DNA of 64,000 nucleotides. Origin: Scilla litardierei (taxonomy: Eukaryota > Streptophyta > Magnoliopsida > Asparagales > Asparagaceae). The translations under genes were made by a program, and so were the position numbers. Positions 45,863-56,607 of the stretch are shown here, in pieces. The notes beneath the pieces were generated by a model. It ran no database searches and was not told where the DNA came from. It worked only from the letters and a program-made list of their open reading frames with translations. Numbering within the stretch: position 1 is the first letter of the stretch; each line of letters starts with the position of its first letter. The stretch is from contig CM061142.1 in NCBI GenBank assembly GCA_030789695.1, forward strand, positions 44,625,375 to 44,689,374, written 5' to 3'.

Positions 45863-46524
45863 CGTTCTTGTGTTTGGTGGCGGCTGAGAGAAACAACCTT
45901 AGGGTTAGTTTGTGTGTCATGTGTAGGGTTAGATAATTTAGTTTATAATAGATGAAAGATGATATACACCTATAGGATATAGGGTAGTTGGGTAAGAGGG
46001 GTAGAGCTAGAAGGGGGTATACTTAGAGAAAGGAGGGATGCAAATAAAAGATGAAATATCAACCCATTGATACGCATGAGGAAATCTAGGGATTTAATCA
46101 GATTTGATTAACAATTTGAAATTCAAATTTGATTAGGGTTAATCAAGGGCTGGTATTTGATTAGAGGATAACTCTCACTACGGGCGTCCGAAAAATAAAC
46201 TGAAAATACCGGGACGATCGTGGAGACGAGACATACGGGGCTACGGTGTCTGATCGTGCATTATGCCTACCAAGAATTTATGTAAAATCGGGAATTGCAT
46301 TTTGAGATAAAAGACTAAAACGCCCCTACCATTCCAAGTCGTTTTGCGAGAAAACGAGCCGTGGAATGACGTTCCCAAAAATTACCATAAATTCTACACT
46401 CTCATATGGTCACAACAGCATATCACATCATATATACCGGAATCCAGAAAGAGCCAAATAAAATACGTGCACGATAAAGCACGTGCACACAGAAAATCAA
46501 TGAGGTCGGAAAGTGACCGTTACA

Positions 46525-47513
46525 AATATAGAGCTTAATCTTTTCCTATTTTAGGTCATCTTCTTCCTTAAGAAGGAGATTATGGATTTTGGAGAGTTTT
46601 GAGTTTTCTATCTCGTTTTTGCTGTTGCTGAGATTGATTGATGAGTGATGAAGCGAGTATTTGGTGACAAATCTCCAACTCTCTCACTCTTATACTTTTG
46701 CTTTCATTTCTTGTATTGAACTATGTCTATTTCTATGGATGCTTATTCTATTCTTGATATGTTATTCTGAATTCATTGTGTGGGTGTTTTGGATTGATGT
46801 ATGATGTTTTGATTACCTTGCTAATGTTAATTTCCAGCACCCTTTGTTAATCCATGTTGTTGGGTGAAATAAGATTATAATTAATTGGATTTGATACTAT
46901 CCATGGAGGAGCCGCAGAACGGTGGTGCTTCGTAATTGTTGCCCCTATGTATCCAATGTGTATTGCATATCTTGAAATGAATGCAAAACCCATCAACCCA
47001 TTTATCGAATCGTGCATTACCTGAAAGGGACCACAGAACAGCGGTTGTGTGATGTGCAATACAACCTATATGCACTACCCCCACATACCTTAAAACGGGT
47101 GTGGGAGTGATTCATGAGCTTTAATTAGGAGAAGAACCCAATTAGCAATTACCTTTGGTGCACCCAATATGTGCTTAATTGATTTATTGCCCAATCCTCA
47201 TACCTTGACATGGATGAGTGATCGAGTTATCATGGAATTAACATTTAGCAGAGAAATTGAGTAATCCTACCGATATCCTCAACATCCGCACACTCTCTCT
47301 CTCCCCCTGCATCCAAATCTTAGGACATCACCATAACTCTAGGGTACTCAGATAAATTATCTATACAAACAATCATTCACCCTCAAAGGGCGGTCAGAAC
47401 CCTCAACCATTCTTTACGTGCTTTGACTATTTGTGTGAATTTGTAGATTAGTTCCGTCTCTGTGGATACGATCCCGTACTCACCGGGTATATTATTTGCC
47501 GACCTCGTACACT
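46525..47513. other. Unassigned LTR-like fragment
   Basis: No gene is seen. The last 65 bases (GTGGATACGATCCCGTACTC and after, ending TTGCGAGTATCA) resemble the 3' ends of Athila/Tat LTRs, but no primer site follows. It is probably an old LTR piece of another element, cut by B on the left. Confidence 0.4.
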
Positions 47514-48338
47514 TGCGAGTATCACCTTTCAGGTCTAGTCATGGAACACACAGGTGCCTGTGCCATGGGCAGGCGACTGTGAAACCAACATCTGTCGACT
47601 TGCTCTAAAACTTGAGACTTTCCAGAGAGCAGAGTCTACAGAGGAATCATAGACAAGCGACTGTTGAAGCACTGACAGTCGACTGTGCCTTGGACATGCA
47701 ACTGTCAATTCAACATCAGTCGACTGTCTAGATGAAAAAGACAGAGAGACATGCGGTTATTTAATAAATCACAGGCGACTGTAGCATGGACATGCGCCTG
47801 TATTTTGTACAACAGTCGCCTGAAGGAATTAAAGCTAAAAGGCCCAGAAATCAATTGATTAATTATGTGCATAACAGGCGACTGTAGAAAATATCACAGT
47901 CGACTATTTTGAGTCATGCACCTGTAAATCGTTCAGCAGTCGCCTGTTGAAATTCCAAAATGCACATGCTAGAGAAATGTGAATTGGAGTCTAAGGAAAT
48001 GTAATCTAATGATTTCCTAGGACAGAAATGAAGATGTGTGTGTGCTCCTACATAGTTCTACTTCTAAGCTACATACTAGAAGGAATAAAAAGATTACATT
48101 TTGTAGAACTCTCTCTTCTATCCAAGGTATGAGCTTGAAGTATTCTACGAGCTTCAATCACCATCTTTAATCATCCAATCTACTTTTTATGCTTTCATTG
48201 ATCTTCGAGTGATATCCATTGCTAATTGATCTTCATGATATGCTTATGCAATGGATTAACTGCAAATCGGGGATTATCACAAGTATTTATGTTTGCTCAT
48301 CATTAACACCAAGTAGAGAGAAGTCCAATACTCAACAG
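47514..48338 (+). other. Unassigned fragment with ACAGTCGACTGT-type palindromes
   Basis: About ten ACAGGCGACTGT, ACAGTCGACTGT or CAGTCGCCTG words occur at 47525-47962. They are followed by GGAATAAAAAG near 48080, a weak TATA candidate, then CT-rich sequence. The order is that of an LTR U3. It ends where F begins. No gene is seen. Confidence 0.45.
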
Positions 48339-50300
48339 TGTAATGATATGCATATATTTTACACGTTTATTCTCATACATTCAAATCATGTTTCACCCTC
48401 CAAATCTCAATTTTATACGCTTTTCGATGAATATTTGGAACTATTTCACTTTCGTAGCATTTATTTTGATTTCAGGGAATTTGGAGCGAATTGGAGCGAT
48501 ACGATGCAATCTCGAGATGAATCCATGATTGATGATTGTTGTGTCTATATTTTCCATGTTTTTACCATGCATTCCCATGTCGTTTCGATTGTCTGAATCC
48601 ATATTTTAGTATTATATAGCGCTGTTCTCGATATTCTTGATTATTTCGATGTTTTATATGTTTTCAGGAAATTCAGAGAGATCGGAGCGATACGGGACTT
48701 TGTACACAACCTGGACGCCGAAGCCCACCTCGCCTCGCCAAGGCGACCCAAGGGGTCAAAGAAGTGGGGAAAAATAAAGGAGAAGAGGAGAATGGAGAAG
48801 GGGAGAGGAAAAAAGGAGAATGGAGAAGAGGAGTTGAAGATAGAAAAAATGCCAGATCGCTCGGCCGAGCGCATCACGTGCTCGACCGCGCTGTGACACG
48901 CCAAAGAGCACCCAGGTCTTTCAAGATGGTGCTCAGCCGAGCGACAAGCTCGCTTGGCCGAGCAACTAGCCTGCTCGCCCGAGCCAGCTGTCAGATGAGC
49001 CCAACAAATGCAAGGCGAGCTCTCAGGACTTATTGGGACTTCGCCCGAGCGAGATGACGCTCGGGCGAGCGACTCAAGTCGCTCGCCCGAGCGGCCCTTC
49101 TCAAATGCCAAGGCGGAGCCCAAGGGAGCGTTACACAAGGCATCGCTCGACCGAGTGAGCACTGTGCTCGACCGAGCGGTAGGTCGGCAGACTCCAAATT
49201 GACTTGAATTAATGGGTTTTGGGTTGGTTTTCTTGTAAAACCCGAACCCATTAGACTTTTTTTATAAATAGTAACACTTTTTTAGAATAGGTTAAGATTT
49301 TTATTTCTGTAGCTAAACACTTAGAGCTATTTTGGAAGCTCTCTCTTGGTAATCTCTTTTGCAATCTATTTACTTGTTTGTGGTTGTATTTCTTTGATTT
49401 CTTTACTATTGCTCTTATTTCTCTTGCTCTATTTATTGAAATTGATTTCATGCAATTTGACCGGTTAGATATGCATATCTCTATTGCTATCATATTTAGA
49501 GCTTTTGCAATGCTAGAGTAGTGGGTTTCTAGAGCTTAGGGAGGATCCCTAGGAGCTTAGGGATTGGATGATAGGTTAGACCTTCGTTGGATGAATCTAG
49601 GGACTTTATATGGTGGTTTGAATAAGGGTTTTGGAGGATTAGCCTTAGAATTGGAGGACCGTAAAAGCGATTCCATATCCTAGTGAGAATCCCCACAAAT
49701 CCGATTTGGGATTAATGGTCGTTTCCAGGGCCCACGCGCACGAGGGTGACCCGAGAGCCAGTGGTTGACCACTAACCCCCAATCTGCTAACCGATGACTA
49801 CGAAAGTAGCCCGGCTGCTAGAATCAACCATATGATGGCATCGCATTCCGTAGAGTATGCAAGTGCCTATGGATTGCGAGGCGGGACCCAAGTGTCAAAC
49901 GTAATGCTTGCATTCCTGCATGGGGCCGATAGCGAAAGCACGGCTTCGTGTAGGGATGCGTTAGACAAGCGTGCCGACTAGAGTCTAACGTCGTTTCCAT
50001 CTCTGGATGTGACACTCATACCCTAATCCATCATTTGACAGATGATCAATTGACCCGAAATCCATTACCGAAGGCCCTAGCGGGGAATCCCGAAAGTCCT
50101 AGACGTTTAATATTTAGTCAATTCCACTTCTCTCAACCAACCAACCAAATCACACGTGACAACCCTGACCACACATTCTCCTCCTTCCACAGAGAGCTAA
50201 GCGTTAGACGACCGCCTCCCTAGAGTTCGACATTCTATACATACTATAACGCACCATCCACTTGCGGTGTTCTCGTCCATGCATCGTGGGGGGAGGAACA
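48339..50300 (+). repeat. F 5' LTR
   Basis: It starts TGTAATGATATG and ends GGAACA before the primer site. The U3 has FTCAGGGAATTTGGAGCGA-like words typical of Tat LTRs (near 48475 and 48665), then a CTCGNCCGAGCG array (48858-49180) and a TATA box (49263-49270). The leader to 50300 has several short inverted repeats, including CTACGAAAGTAG near 49798. No gene is seen. Only one LTR is in the window, so limits are inferred. Confidence 0.6.
48858..49270 (+). promoter_or_regulatory. CTCGNCCGAGCG array and TATA box in F LTR
   Basis: GCTCGGCCGAGCG, GCTCGCCCGAGC, GCTCGGGCGAGCG and GCTCGACCGAGC occur about ten times between 48858 and 49180. TATAAATA at 49263-49270 follows at about 85 bases. The motif is like that of G but with GC added on the outside. 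Confidence 0.7.
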
Positions 50301-50305
50301 AGTTT

Positions 50306-50318
50306 TGGCGCCGTTGCC
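50306..50318 (+). other. Primer binding site of F, tRNA-Asp type
   Basis: TGGCGCCGTTGCC lies five bases after the LTR end and matches the Asp primer sites of D and G. Confidence 0.88.
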
Positions 50319-50479
50319 AGGAGGCAACAGTTTACTTTAGCTTTTGGTTGGAGAGTGTTGGTTTCATCCACACTTGACTCCCCACTACTTCTTTTTATTT
50401 TTCTTTCTGTTCTCTTATTAATATCTTTTCTCCTTTTTGCTAACGAGTTCCACGGTTTTCTTGAGTGCCTCTATTTTGC

Positions 50480-52682
50480 ATGCTGACACGTTCTCAGGGA
50501 GGAGAAGATCTTTTGCCCTTGGATCATGAGATAGAGGTGACTCGACGCAGATAGAAGGAGAATAGTAACGATGGCTGAGCCTCCCATAGGACCGCATCCT
50601 CTCATTTCACCAGAATTAATCCGGGATTTTATGAAGCCAGGCACTGCCTTAGCTTCCTCTATGACCATACCGTCGATCCGCGAGGGTAAATTCGAGCTAA
50701 AGACGGAGCTTATCCTGATGGTGCAACATGAATGCTTCCACGGGCTCTCACATGAGAACCCCAGTCACCACGTGGAGGCGTTCTTAGCCAAGTGCTCCAT
50801 ATTCCAGATGCAATGGGTCAGTAATGATGCGATTAGATTGCGGCTCTTCCCTTTCTCCTTGAAGGATAAGGCCCATTATTGGTTGACGTCCTAAGCGCCC
50901 GGCACCTTCATGACATGGGAGTAGCTGGCGGAAGCCTTCATCACTAAATACTTCCCCCCTTCAAAGATCCTGCATCTTCGAAACCAAATCAACAATTTGA
51001 AGCAAGGGGGCCAGGAGTCTTTGTATGAGGCCTAGGAACGATACAAGGACCTCCAACATCAATGTACGAATCACCGCATCACCACGTGAGACTTGGTCCT
51101 ATCTTTCTACAATGGAATTCGTTCGGACACGATGATGATAGTGGATGCTACAGCGAATGGAGCCCTAACGAGGAAAGAGCCAGCTGAAGCCATGAGGATA
51201 CTTGAGGCCATGACAGCCAACAACCAACATTGGGGGGATGACAAGTCTACCCCAACTATTGCCAAGGTCTCTGGGGGAGGCCGATATGAAGTCAGCGAGG
51301 CGGCTATTTTTGATGTTCGTCTTGAATCCCTTACACAGCATATGGCCAGATTGGAGCACCAAGTTGATGCTAGGCCCAGCTCACCCCGCCAACACATATG
51401 TCGCTTACGAGAGGTGCGTAGATCAGGGACCCAATGGCGGGACCTACTCTTATCAGGCACCTCCTGCAATAACAGAGGAGGCCAACTACACCTCCGATGA
51501 TAGAGGAGGAAACATGGGAGCCTATGGGAACCTGTCTTGGAGAAACCACCCTGGTTTCTAGTACGGGAATATCAACAGAGCACAGCAATAGCCCCGTCAG
51601 TAGCAAAAGTATCAGCAGCAACAGTCCCATCAGCAGCAGCAACAGCCATAACAGTATCAGCAGCAGCATCAACAGAGGCCATATGCCCCCTATAGACTGC
51701 CAGGGTACCAACAACAGTGTCAGCAGCAGCTAGCTTTGCCCGCTCCTCCTCCAGCTCAACAGAAATCCTCCTTGGAGGCCACCTTGGAGAGATTCATTGA
51801 GGAGAAGGCAAAGCTCAATCTAGACCATACGGCCCACAACAAGAAACTTTCCACCATGGTGGATCAGCTGAAGGAGTAGATGAGTCAGATGGCGCCGTCT
51901 CAAGCCAAACTCCCTGCACAATCTGATAAGAATCCTAGGGAGAGCACTTGTGCCATTAGCACTAGTAACAGCCTATCGACGATGGATCCGGAGCCACCAG
52001 TGAAGATTCCCACAGCTGTATCACCCGAGGAAGTGATAGGTGAGCACCCACCAATTATTGATGGTGGAGATATTGAGGCCGAGGAACAGCCTACCACCGT
52101 TGAGAGAGATATCCCTCCAGTAATGGAGGAAGTGATCAAGGAAAGGGCAAGGCCCGTGGAGAAGCCCAAGGATCGCCCTGTTCCAGTTCCATTTCCGAGT
52201 AGATTGGCTAAGGCCAAAATGGCAGAGAAGTACGCCAAGTTCATAGAGCTTCTGAAGGGAGTGGAGCTGAACATTCCATTCTTGGACGCCCTCACGGAGA
52301 TACCCTCGTCCGCAAAGTTTCTTAAGGAACTAATCTCGGAGAAGAGAAAGACGGAGCAGGTTTTGTTGGCAGAGCAACCGTCATCATTTCTCATAAGCAA
52401 CAAGCTGTCGAAGAAGCTTCCAGATTCGGGGAGCTTCACTGTCCCTTGTTCCATAGGTGGTGACCCCATTCAGGAGGGCCTTGATAGATTTGGGGGCAAG
52501 CATCAGCCTGATGCCTTTGTCCATCTTTTGCCGCCTCAACACCAGGACGGAGTTAGAGCCGACGGCCATGACCATCCAGCTCGCAGATAGGTCGGTGACG
52601 CACTTGATATGAGTGGCTAGGGACGTCATCCTACAGATTCCTGGCGGGGTGAGTGTGCGGTGGATTTTGTTATTATGGACAT
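50480..52682 (+). pseudogene. gag-pro: F gag and start of protease, decayed
   Basis: ATG 50480 begins a frame that shifts before 50571. The gag domain is recognisable (LRLFPFSLKDKAHYWL, FITKYFPPSK, LSFYNGIR) but has stops at 50892, 50922, 51033 and 51087 and a frameshift near 51380. The Gln-rich part has stops at 51559, 51589, 51601, 51649 and 51877. From 51880 the frame is open through VPFPSRLAKAKM and IPFLDALTEIPSSAKFLKEL, shifts near 52473, and reaches the protease motif DLGASISLMP near 52495 with one further TGA. E interrupts it at 52683, inside the protease domain. It corresponds part by part to gag and pro of G. Confidence 0.82.
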
Positions 52683-53804
52683 TGTCACGACCCACTTCCC
52701 TAAAATGGAGGCGAGACGTGAAAAGGTCCGCACGAGAGTGGAGCTGTGAAGCCCCAAACCCGATAAGCATCAATAAAACGTAAGCAGGTCCCTGTAACCA
52801 CAACGGAACAACAATAATAACACAAGGAGAGACTGAAATAAAATCCCACATCTCATAAATTGTCCAACATGAAAATAAGTCCAACATCCAGAAAAGCCAC
52901 CAGGCTAAAAGAAAGAGTCTAAAGGCCCAGAACAAGGCCAACAAAAATAACGACATAACAAAGTATAGGTGCTACGCACCGATAACAAAACAACTGTCTA
53001 AACAAAAGTAAGACACAACGAAGACACTAGGACTGGTCCCAAGTGTCCACGTACTCCCCGTCGAACACAAGCTCGGGCTCGGCGTCAGCAAACACCTCGT
53101 CCTCAACAAGGTACTCAGGCTCAGGATCTAACATGTGACACCCAAAAGAGTAAAGGGGCACATGTCAGCAAGTCTAAAAGACTTGGGCAAGGAAACTGAA
53201 AGTAAGGCAACTAGCAACCTAGCAGTTATAGTATGCATGACATGGCAGTTATAGCATGAGTGCACAATTAAGACATGGCAAGACAATTTGTACAAGGGAA
53301 CAATTATCGGGACAAGACAAGAGTAGCCAAGCTACTATCAATCTCAATCAATTCACTATTCACGTTTCACGTTGTTTTGTAGATGTTTACGCCCTTCAGC
53401 TGAATGGTACATCATTCACACCGATCGGCACTAAACACTACCCCACCCCAGAGTTTACGTCTTACAACTGCAGTTGCTGATCAGGCAGACCCCCAGTTGA
53501 ATGACCGCTTAACCCTTACCCCATCCCACACGTAAACAAGCCAGGGTCCCTGCACATGAGCCCAGCAAGTGAGCCAGGGTTGCCCCCGCACGGGAGCTTG
53601 TTTTCCTATTTCACAATTCAATGTCGAGCGTTGGGGTTTCCAACTACAGGGCTCGCTTCTGGAACACGAGCCAGGAACACAAACATTGTAGCGAAGCTAC
53701 ACAATCACAATAACACTTAAAGAATGCAATGACATGACAATTAATTCGCGTACCGTTAATGGAAAGTAAACATGACATGGTAATTGTGCAACATGACATA
53801 TGTC

Positions 53805-53957
53805 GGAACTAGCTTCGTTGTCAAGCTAGTTCCCCAATTTGCGCCTAGGCGAGTATCATTTCGTCGCCTAGCCTCTTTTACGCCTACAACAAGCAAATGG
53901 CCTAAAACATGGCCTAAAACATGGCCTAAACCCTAAATGACAAGTTTCACTTGCCTA
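53805..53957 (-). other. Triple-hairpin module, E left LTR
   Basis: Hairpin 1 is GGAACTAGCTT/AAGCTAGTTCC with loop CGTTGTC (53805-53833). Hairpin 2 is CTAGGCGA/TCGCCTAG around GTATCATTTCG (53845-53871). Hairpin 3 is CAAG/CTTG (53941-53953). The other LTR (61074-61210) has a shorter stem 1, one mismatch in stem 2 and a longer stem 3, GGCAAG/CTTGCC. Confidence 0.75.
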
Positions 53958-54384
53958 GCATCGGGAATGACGATCACGAAGGTTCGTCTCGCGGATGCTA
54001 ATCTACGGGGTAAATCGCTGTTATGGGGAAACAAACATCAAACAACATGAAATTTCATTAGGGTTTCATAAAAATACAAATAGGATATAAAAACGTCAAG
54101 AGATCGATTTCTTACCGAGAGGAAGCGGAAGAAACACTCCGGAGAACCCTAGGACCAGATCTGGAAACAAATGGAGAAGTTTTGGAGAATTAGGGTTTTT
54201 GGGGGATTTTGGGGATTTGATGGAGATTTGGGGAAGATGAGAGGTAGAATGAGTTGATGGAGGGTTTAGATGATGAATCTAGGGCTTGGGATGAAGGAAT
54301 AAGGCTTGGAGGAAGATGGGGGCTCAATGGGGGAGATTTTAGGGTTTTGGGTCGAGTGGAGGAAGAAGAAAACGTTTGGGAGGG

Positions 54385-54850
54385 GTATAAATAGGATGGG
54401 CTGGCGGCTGCCCAGAAATTAGGGTTTTAACACAGATTAGTCGGTCAAAGAGCAACCACTGACCGACTAGTTTGGCAACTAGTCGGTCGGTCGACCAACG
54501 CAGACCGACTAAGTGCAAACAGTAACTTCTGAACGAAAATAGGATTTAGAATTAGTCGGTCCATGAACAAATACTGACCGACTAGTTTAGCATCTAGTCG
54601 GTCGATGAACGTTCTTAGACCGACTAAGAGTAAACAGTAACTGATACTAAAATTAGATGATGTGTTAGTCGGTTAAAGAAGCATTGCCGACCGACTAGTT
54701 TGCAACCTAGTCGGTCAACCAACGTTCTTAGACCGACTAACGATAAACAGTAACTCCTGAGAAATTTAGAAAGCTAACTAGTCGGTCCAATAAGGATTTC
54801 CGACCGACTGGATCGTCATCTAGTCGGTCGGTGCCCCTTCTTATACCGGC
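54385..54850 (-). promoter_or_regulatory. TAGTCGGTC array and TATA box, E left LTR
   Basis: GACCGACTAA on the plus strand occurs at 54503, 54618 and 54731, giving a 113-115 bp period, with inner CCGACCGACTAG/CTAGTCGGTC pairs and GTTACTGTTT linkers when read on the minus strand. On the minus strand the TATA candidate (CTATTTATAC, 54394-54385) follows about 40 bases after the array. Positions 54731-54755 match El-1 170-194 exactly (25 nt), and 54504-54526 match 7071-7093 (23 nt). Confidence 0.8.
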
Positions 54851-55123
54851 TAATAAGCACCAAAAGTTCCGATACGGAGCGCGGGGCCCCGGGATCGATT
54901 CCTAAGACTCCTAGGCTTGATCTAATAGTAAGATACGACCGTTATGAAGCCCGTCACGAATGACTTGCTTCGAAATCGACAATCCTAAGGAAGAAACGAG
55001 AAAATACGACGAATCGATCGAAAATGAAAGCTACGAAGATGAAAACCACACACAGAGGAGAAAATCCACCAAAACATATATTATATTATAATAAATCCAG
55101 ATACATGAAAAGCAGTCGTTACA

Positions 55124-55169
55124 TCCTCCCCAACTTAAGAAAAATTCCGTCCTCGGAATTTCCGAATAC
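55124..55169 (-). other. Polypurine tract and GAGGAC hairpin of E
   Basis: AAGTTGGGGAGGA (55136-55124, minus strand) abuts the LTR. Just before it is the hairpin AAATTCC/GGAATTT with loop GAGGAC (55142-55161). The pol stop lies within a few bases of the hairpin, at 55170. Confidence 0.85.
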
Positions 55170-56072
55170 TCACGAGTCCGGAAATAAAAGTGGGAAACGC
55201 TCTTGCATCTCATCCTCATTCTCCCAAGTAGACTCTCCAGGTGAGCCGTGTCGCCACATCACCCTCACAAGATTGACAGTCTTGTTCTGAAGCGATTTCT
55301 GACGCCTGTCCAGAATCTGCACTGGATGCTGGTCATACGTCATATCGGGGCGAACGGTAATCTCCGAAAAATCCACAGCATGAGATGGATCGCTAACGTA
55401 TCGACGAAGCTGCGACACATGGAAAACATCATGGACTCCTTCCAAAGATGGCGGCAAGGCCAAGCGATACGCTACCTCACCAACCCTCTCCAAAATGTCA
55501 AACGGTCCAATGTATCGTGGGCTCAACCTCCCTCGCTTCCCAAAACGAATCACACCACGATTCGGGGAAATCTTCAAGAACACATGGTCGCCCGGCTGAA
55601 ACTCCAAAGGACGACGTTTAGCATCCGCCCAATGCTTAAAACGGTCCTGAGCAATTCTCAACCTCTCCCGAATATTCCTGACGATATCCACGGCCTCCAC
55701 GATCATCTCAGGTCCCAACAGCTCCCGATCACCAACGTCATCCCAACTCAATGGCGATCGACATTTCCTCCTATAAAGAGCGGCGAAAGGCGCCATGCCA
55801 ATACTCGCCTGGAAGCTGTTGTTGTAAGAGAACTCCACCAAATGTAGATGGTCCTCCCACGAACCCTTGAAATCCAACATGCACGCCCTCAACATGTCTT
55901 CCAAAATCTGAATCGTCCTCTCGGACTGGCCATCCGTCTGCGGATGGTACGTCGTGCTGAAACTCAGACGCGTACCCAAGCTCTTCTGCAAACTCTGCCA
56001 GAACTGAGATGTGAACCTCGTGTCTCTGTCAGACACAATACTCACAGGGACTCCATGAAGTCGCACAACCTC
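55170..56072 (-). pseudogene. int: E integrase, C-terminal part with chromodomain-like end
   Basis: On the minus strand the frame resumes at 56072 after the probable second intron. It holds the second catalytic Asp ([13 protein letters not shown]), the Glu (DGQSERTIQ), then the GPY/F region ([26 protein letters not shown]) and HVSQLRRY. The last 50 residues ([15 protein letters not shown], then VRVMWRHG and a TWENEDEMQ end) are the chromodomain-like module of Tekay/Del elements, thought to guide insertion into heterochromatin. The frame itself is intact to the stop at 55170. I mark it pseudogene because the pol upstream is broken. Confidence 0.88.
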
Positions 56073-56143
56073 CTGCACGATTCACGTTACATCACTATCC
56101 AAACTAGGAAAAGGAAATAAAACGGAGAGTAAAGGAATTTTAC
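56073..56143 (-). other. Probable 71-bp intron in E integrase
   Basis: On the minus strand GAG is followed by GTAAAATTCC (56143) and the segment ends TCGTGCAG (56073) before GAG. It has a T-rich middle, stops in frame, and 71 bases is a common small plant intron size. Removal joins the two integrase halves at the expected family position and keeps the frame, although 71 is not a multiple of three. Confidence 0.75.
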
Positions 56144-56607
56144 CTCCATATATCTCCTCGCTAGCGCCTCAGTGGACTGTCCCACTCGGAATGGAATAAA
56201 GTGCGCAAATTTGGTCAATCGATCGATGATCACCCAAATCGCGTCATTCTTCTTCGGACTCCGAGGTAGTCCAGTCACGAAGTCCATAGTGATGTGTTGC
56301 CATTTCCACTCCGGAATCGGAAGCGGTTGTAGCAACCCGGCCGTACGCTGATGCTCCGCCTTCACTTGCTGGCAAACCAAGCACTTGGCTACACTCCGAG
56401 CCACACTCCTCTTCATACCATGCCACCAATAATTCAGACGAAGATCCTGGTACATCTTGGTGCCACCAGGATGCACAGAATACGGCGAACTGTGTGCCTC
56501 CACCATCAACTCCTCTCTAATATCCCCAACAGGCACACACAACCTGGCTCCGAACCTCAGCGAGCCATCCTCATGAATCAAAAGTCAGTCCGCAGACCGG
56601 CTTCCAC
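56144..56607 (-). pseudogene. int: E integrase, N-terminal part
   Basis: It follows RNase H after a TAG (56610-56608) and a one-base frame change near 56585. It contains the zinc-binding H2C2 domain (HPGGTKMYQDL, CLVCQQVK) and the first catalytic Asp in HITMDFVTGLP. It ends at RRYME at the probable intron. TAG could come from CAG or GAG. Confidence 0.85.

Larger units (their letters stand above)
11744..46524 (-). mobile_element. A/B: damaged Tekay-like gypsy complex, hosts D (with C) and G
   Basis: On the minus strand the order is LTR B (46524 to 32897, split by G), primer-site region, internally deleted gag (32770 to 32212), LTR A (32211 to 13222, split by D), primer-site region, gag (13102 to 12059) and the start of an intron. 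LTRs A and B belong to one family, begin TGTCACG and end GTTACA on the plus strand, and are about 3.3-3.4 kb without the inserts. Gag, LTR ends and primer region resemble element E. The shared-LTR layout fits recombination between two copies. The deleted gag touches LTR A with no polypurine tract, so the B unit is not mobile. Confidence 0.8.
32897..46524 (-). repeat. LTR B, interrupted by element G
   Basis: The LTR starts TGTCACGACCCG at 32897, is split at 35527 by G, resumes after the GAAGC duplication and ends GTGACCGTTACA at 46524; its own length is about 3.4 kb. It resembles LTR A along most of its length but differs in its tandem repeats. It holds AAGAC repeats and other tandem units (33570-34112), the triple-hairpin module (34213-34355) and a run of 28 G (45835-45862). 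I see no gene. Confidence 0.85.
52683..55123 (-). repeat. E LTR, left copy (3' LTR of the element)
   Basis: It is 2441 bp. Reading on the minus strand it has an array (54850 to 54432), a TATA candidate (54394-54385), a CT-rich leader start, the triple-hairpin module (53957 to 53805) and a GTTTACGCC repeat part. A duplicated CCTAAAACATGG near 53905 distinguishes it from the other LTR. No gene is seen. Confidence 0.95.

Noticed and set aside
46525..48338. Host gene between B and F
   Set aside because: No frame longer than about 125 codons is open; the sequence has LTR-like ends and a palindrome array.
54180..54310. TTAGGGTTT-like words as telomere-type repeat
   Set aside because: They are scattered single words in LTR leaders and are not in tandem.
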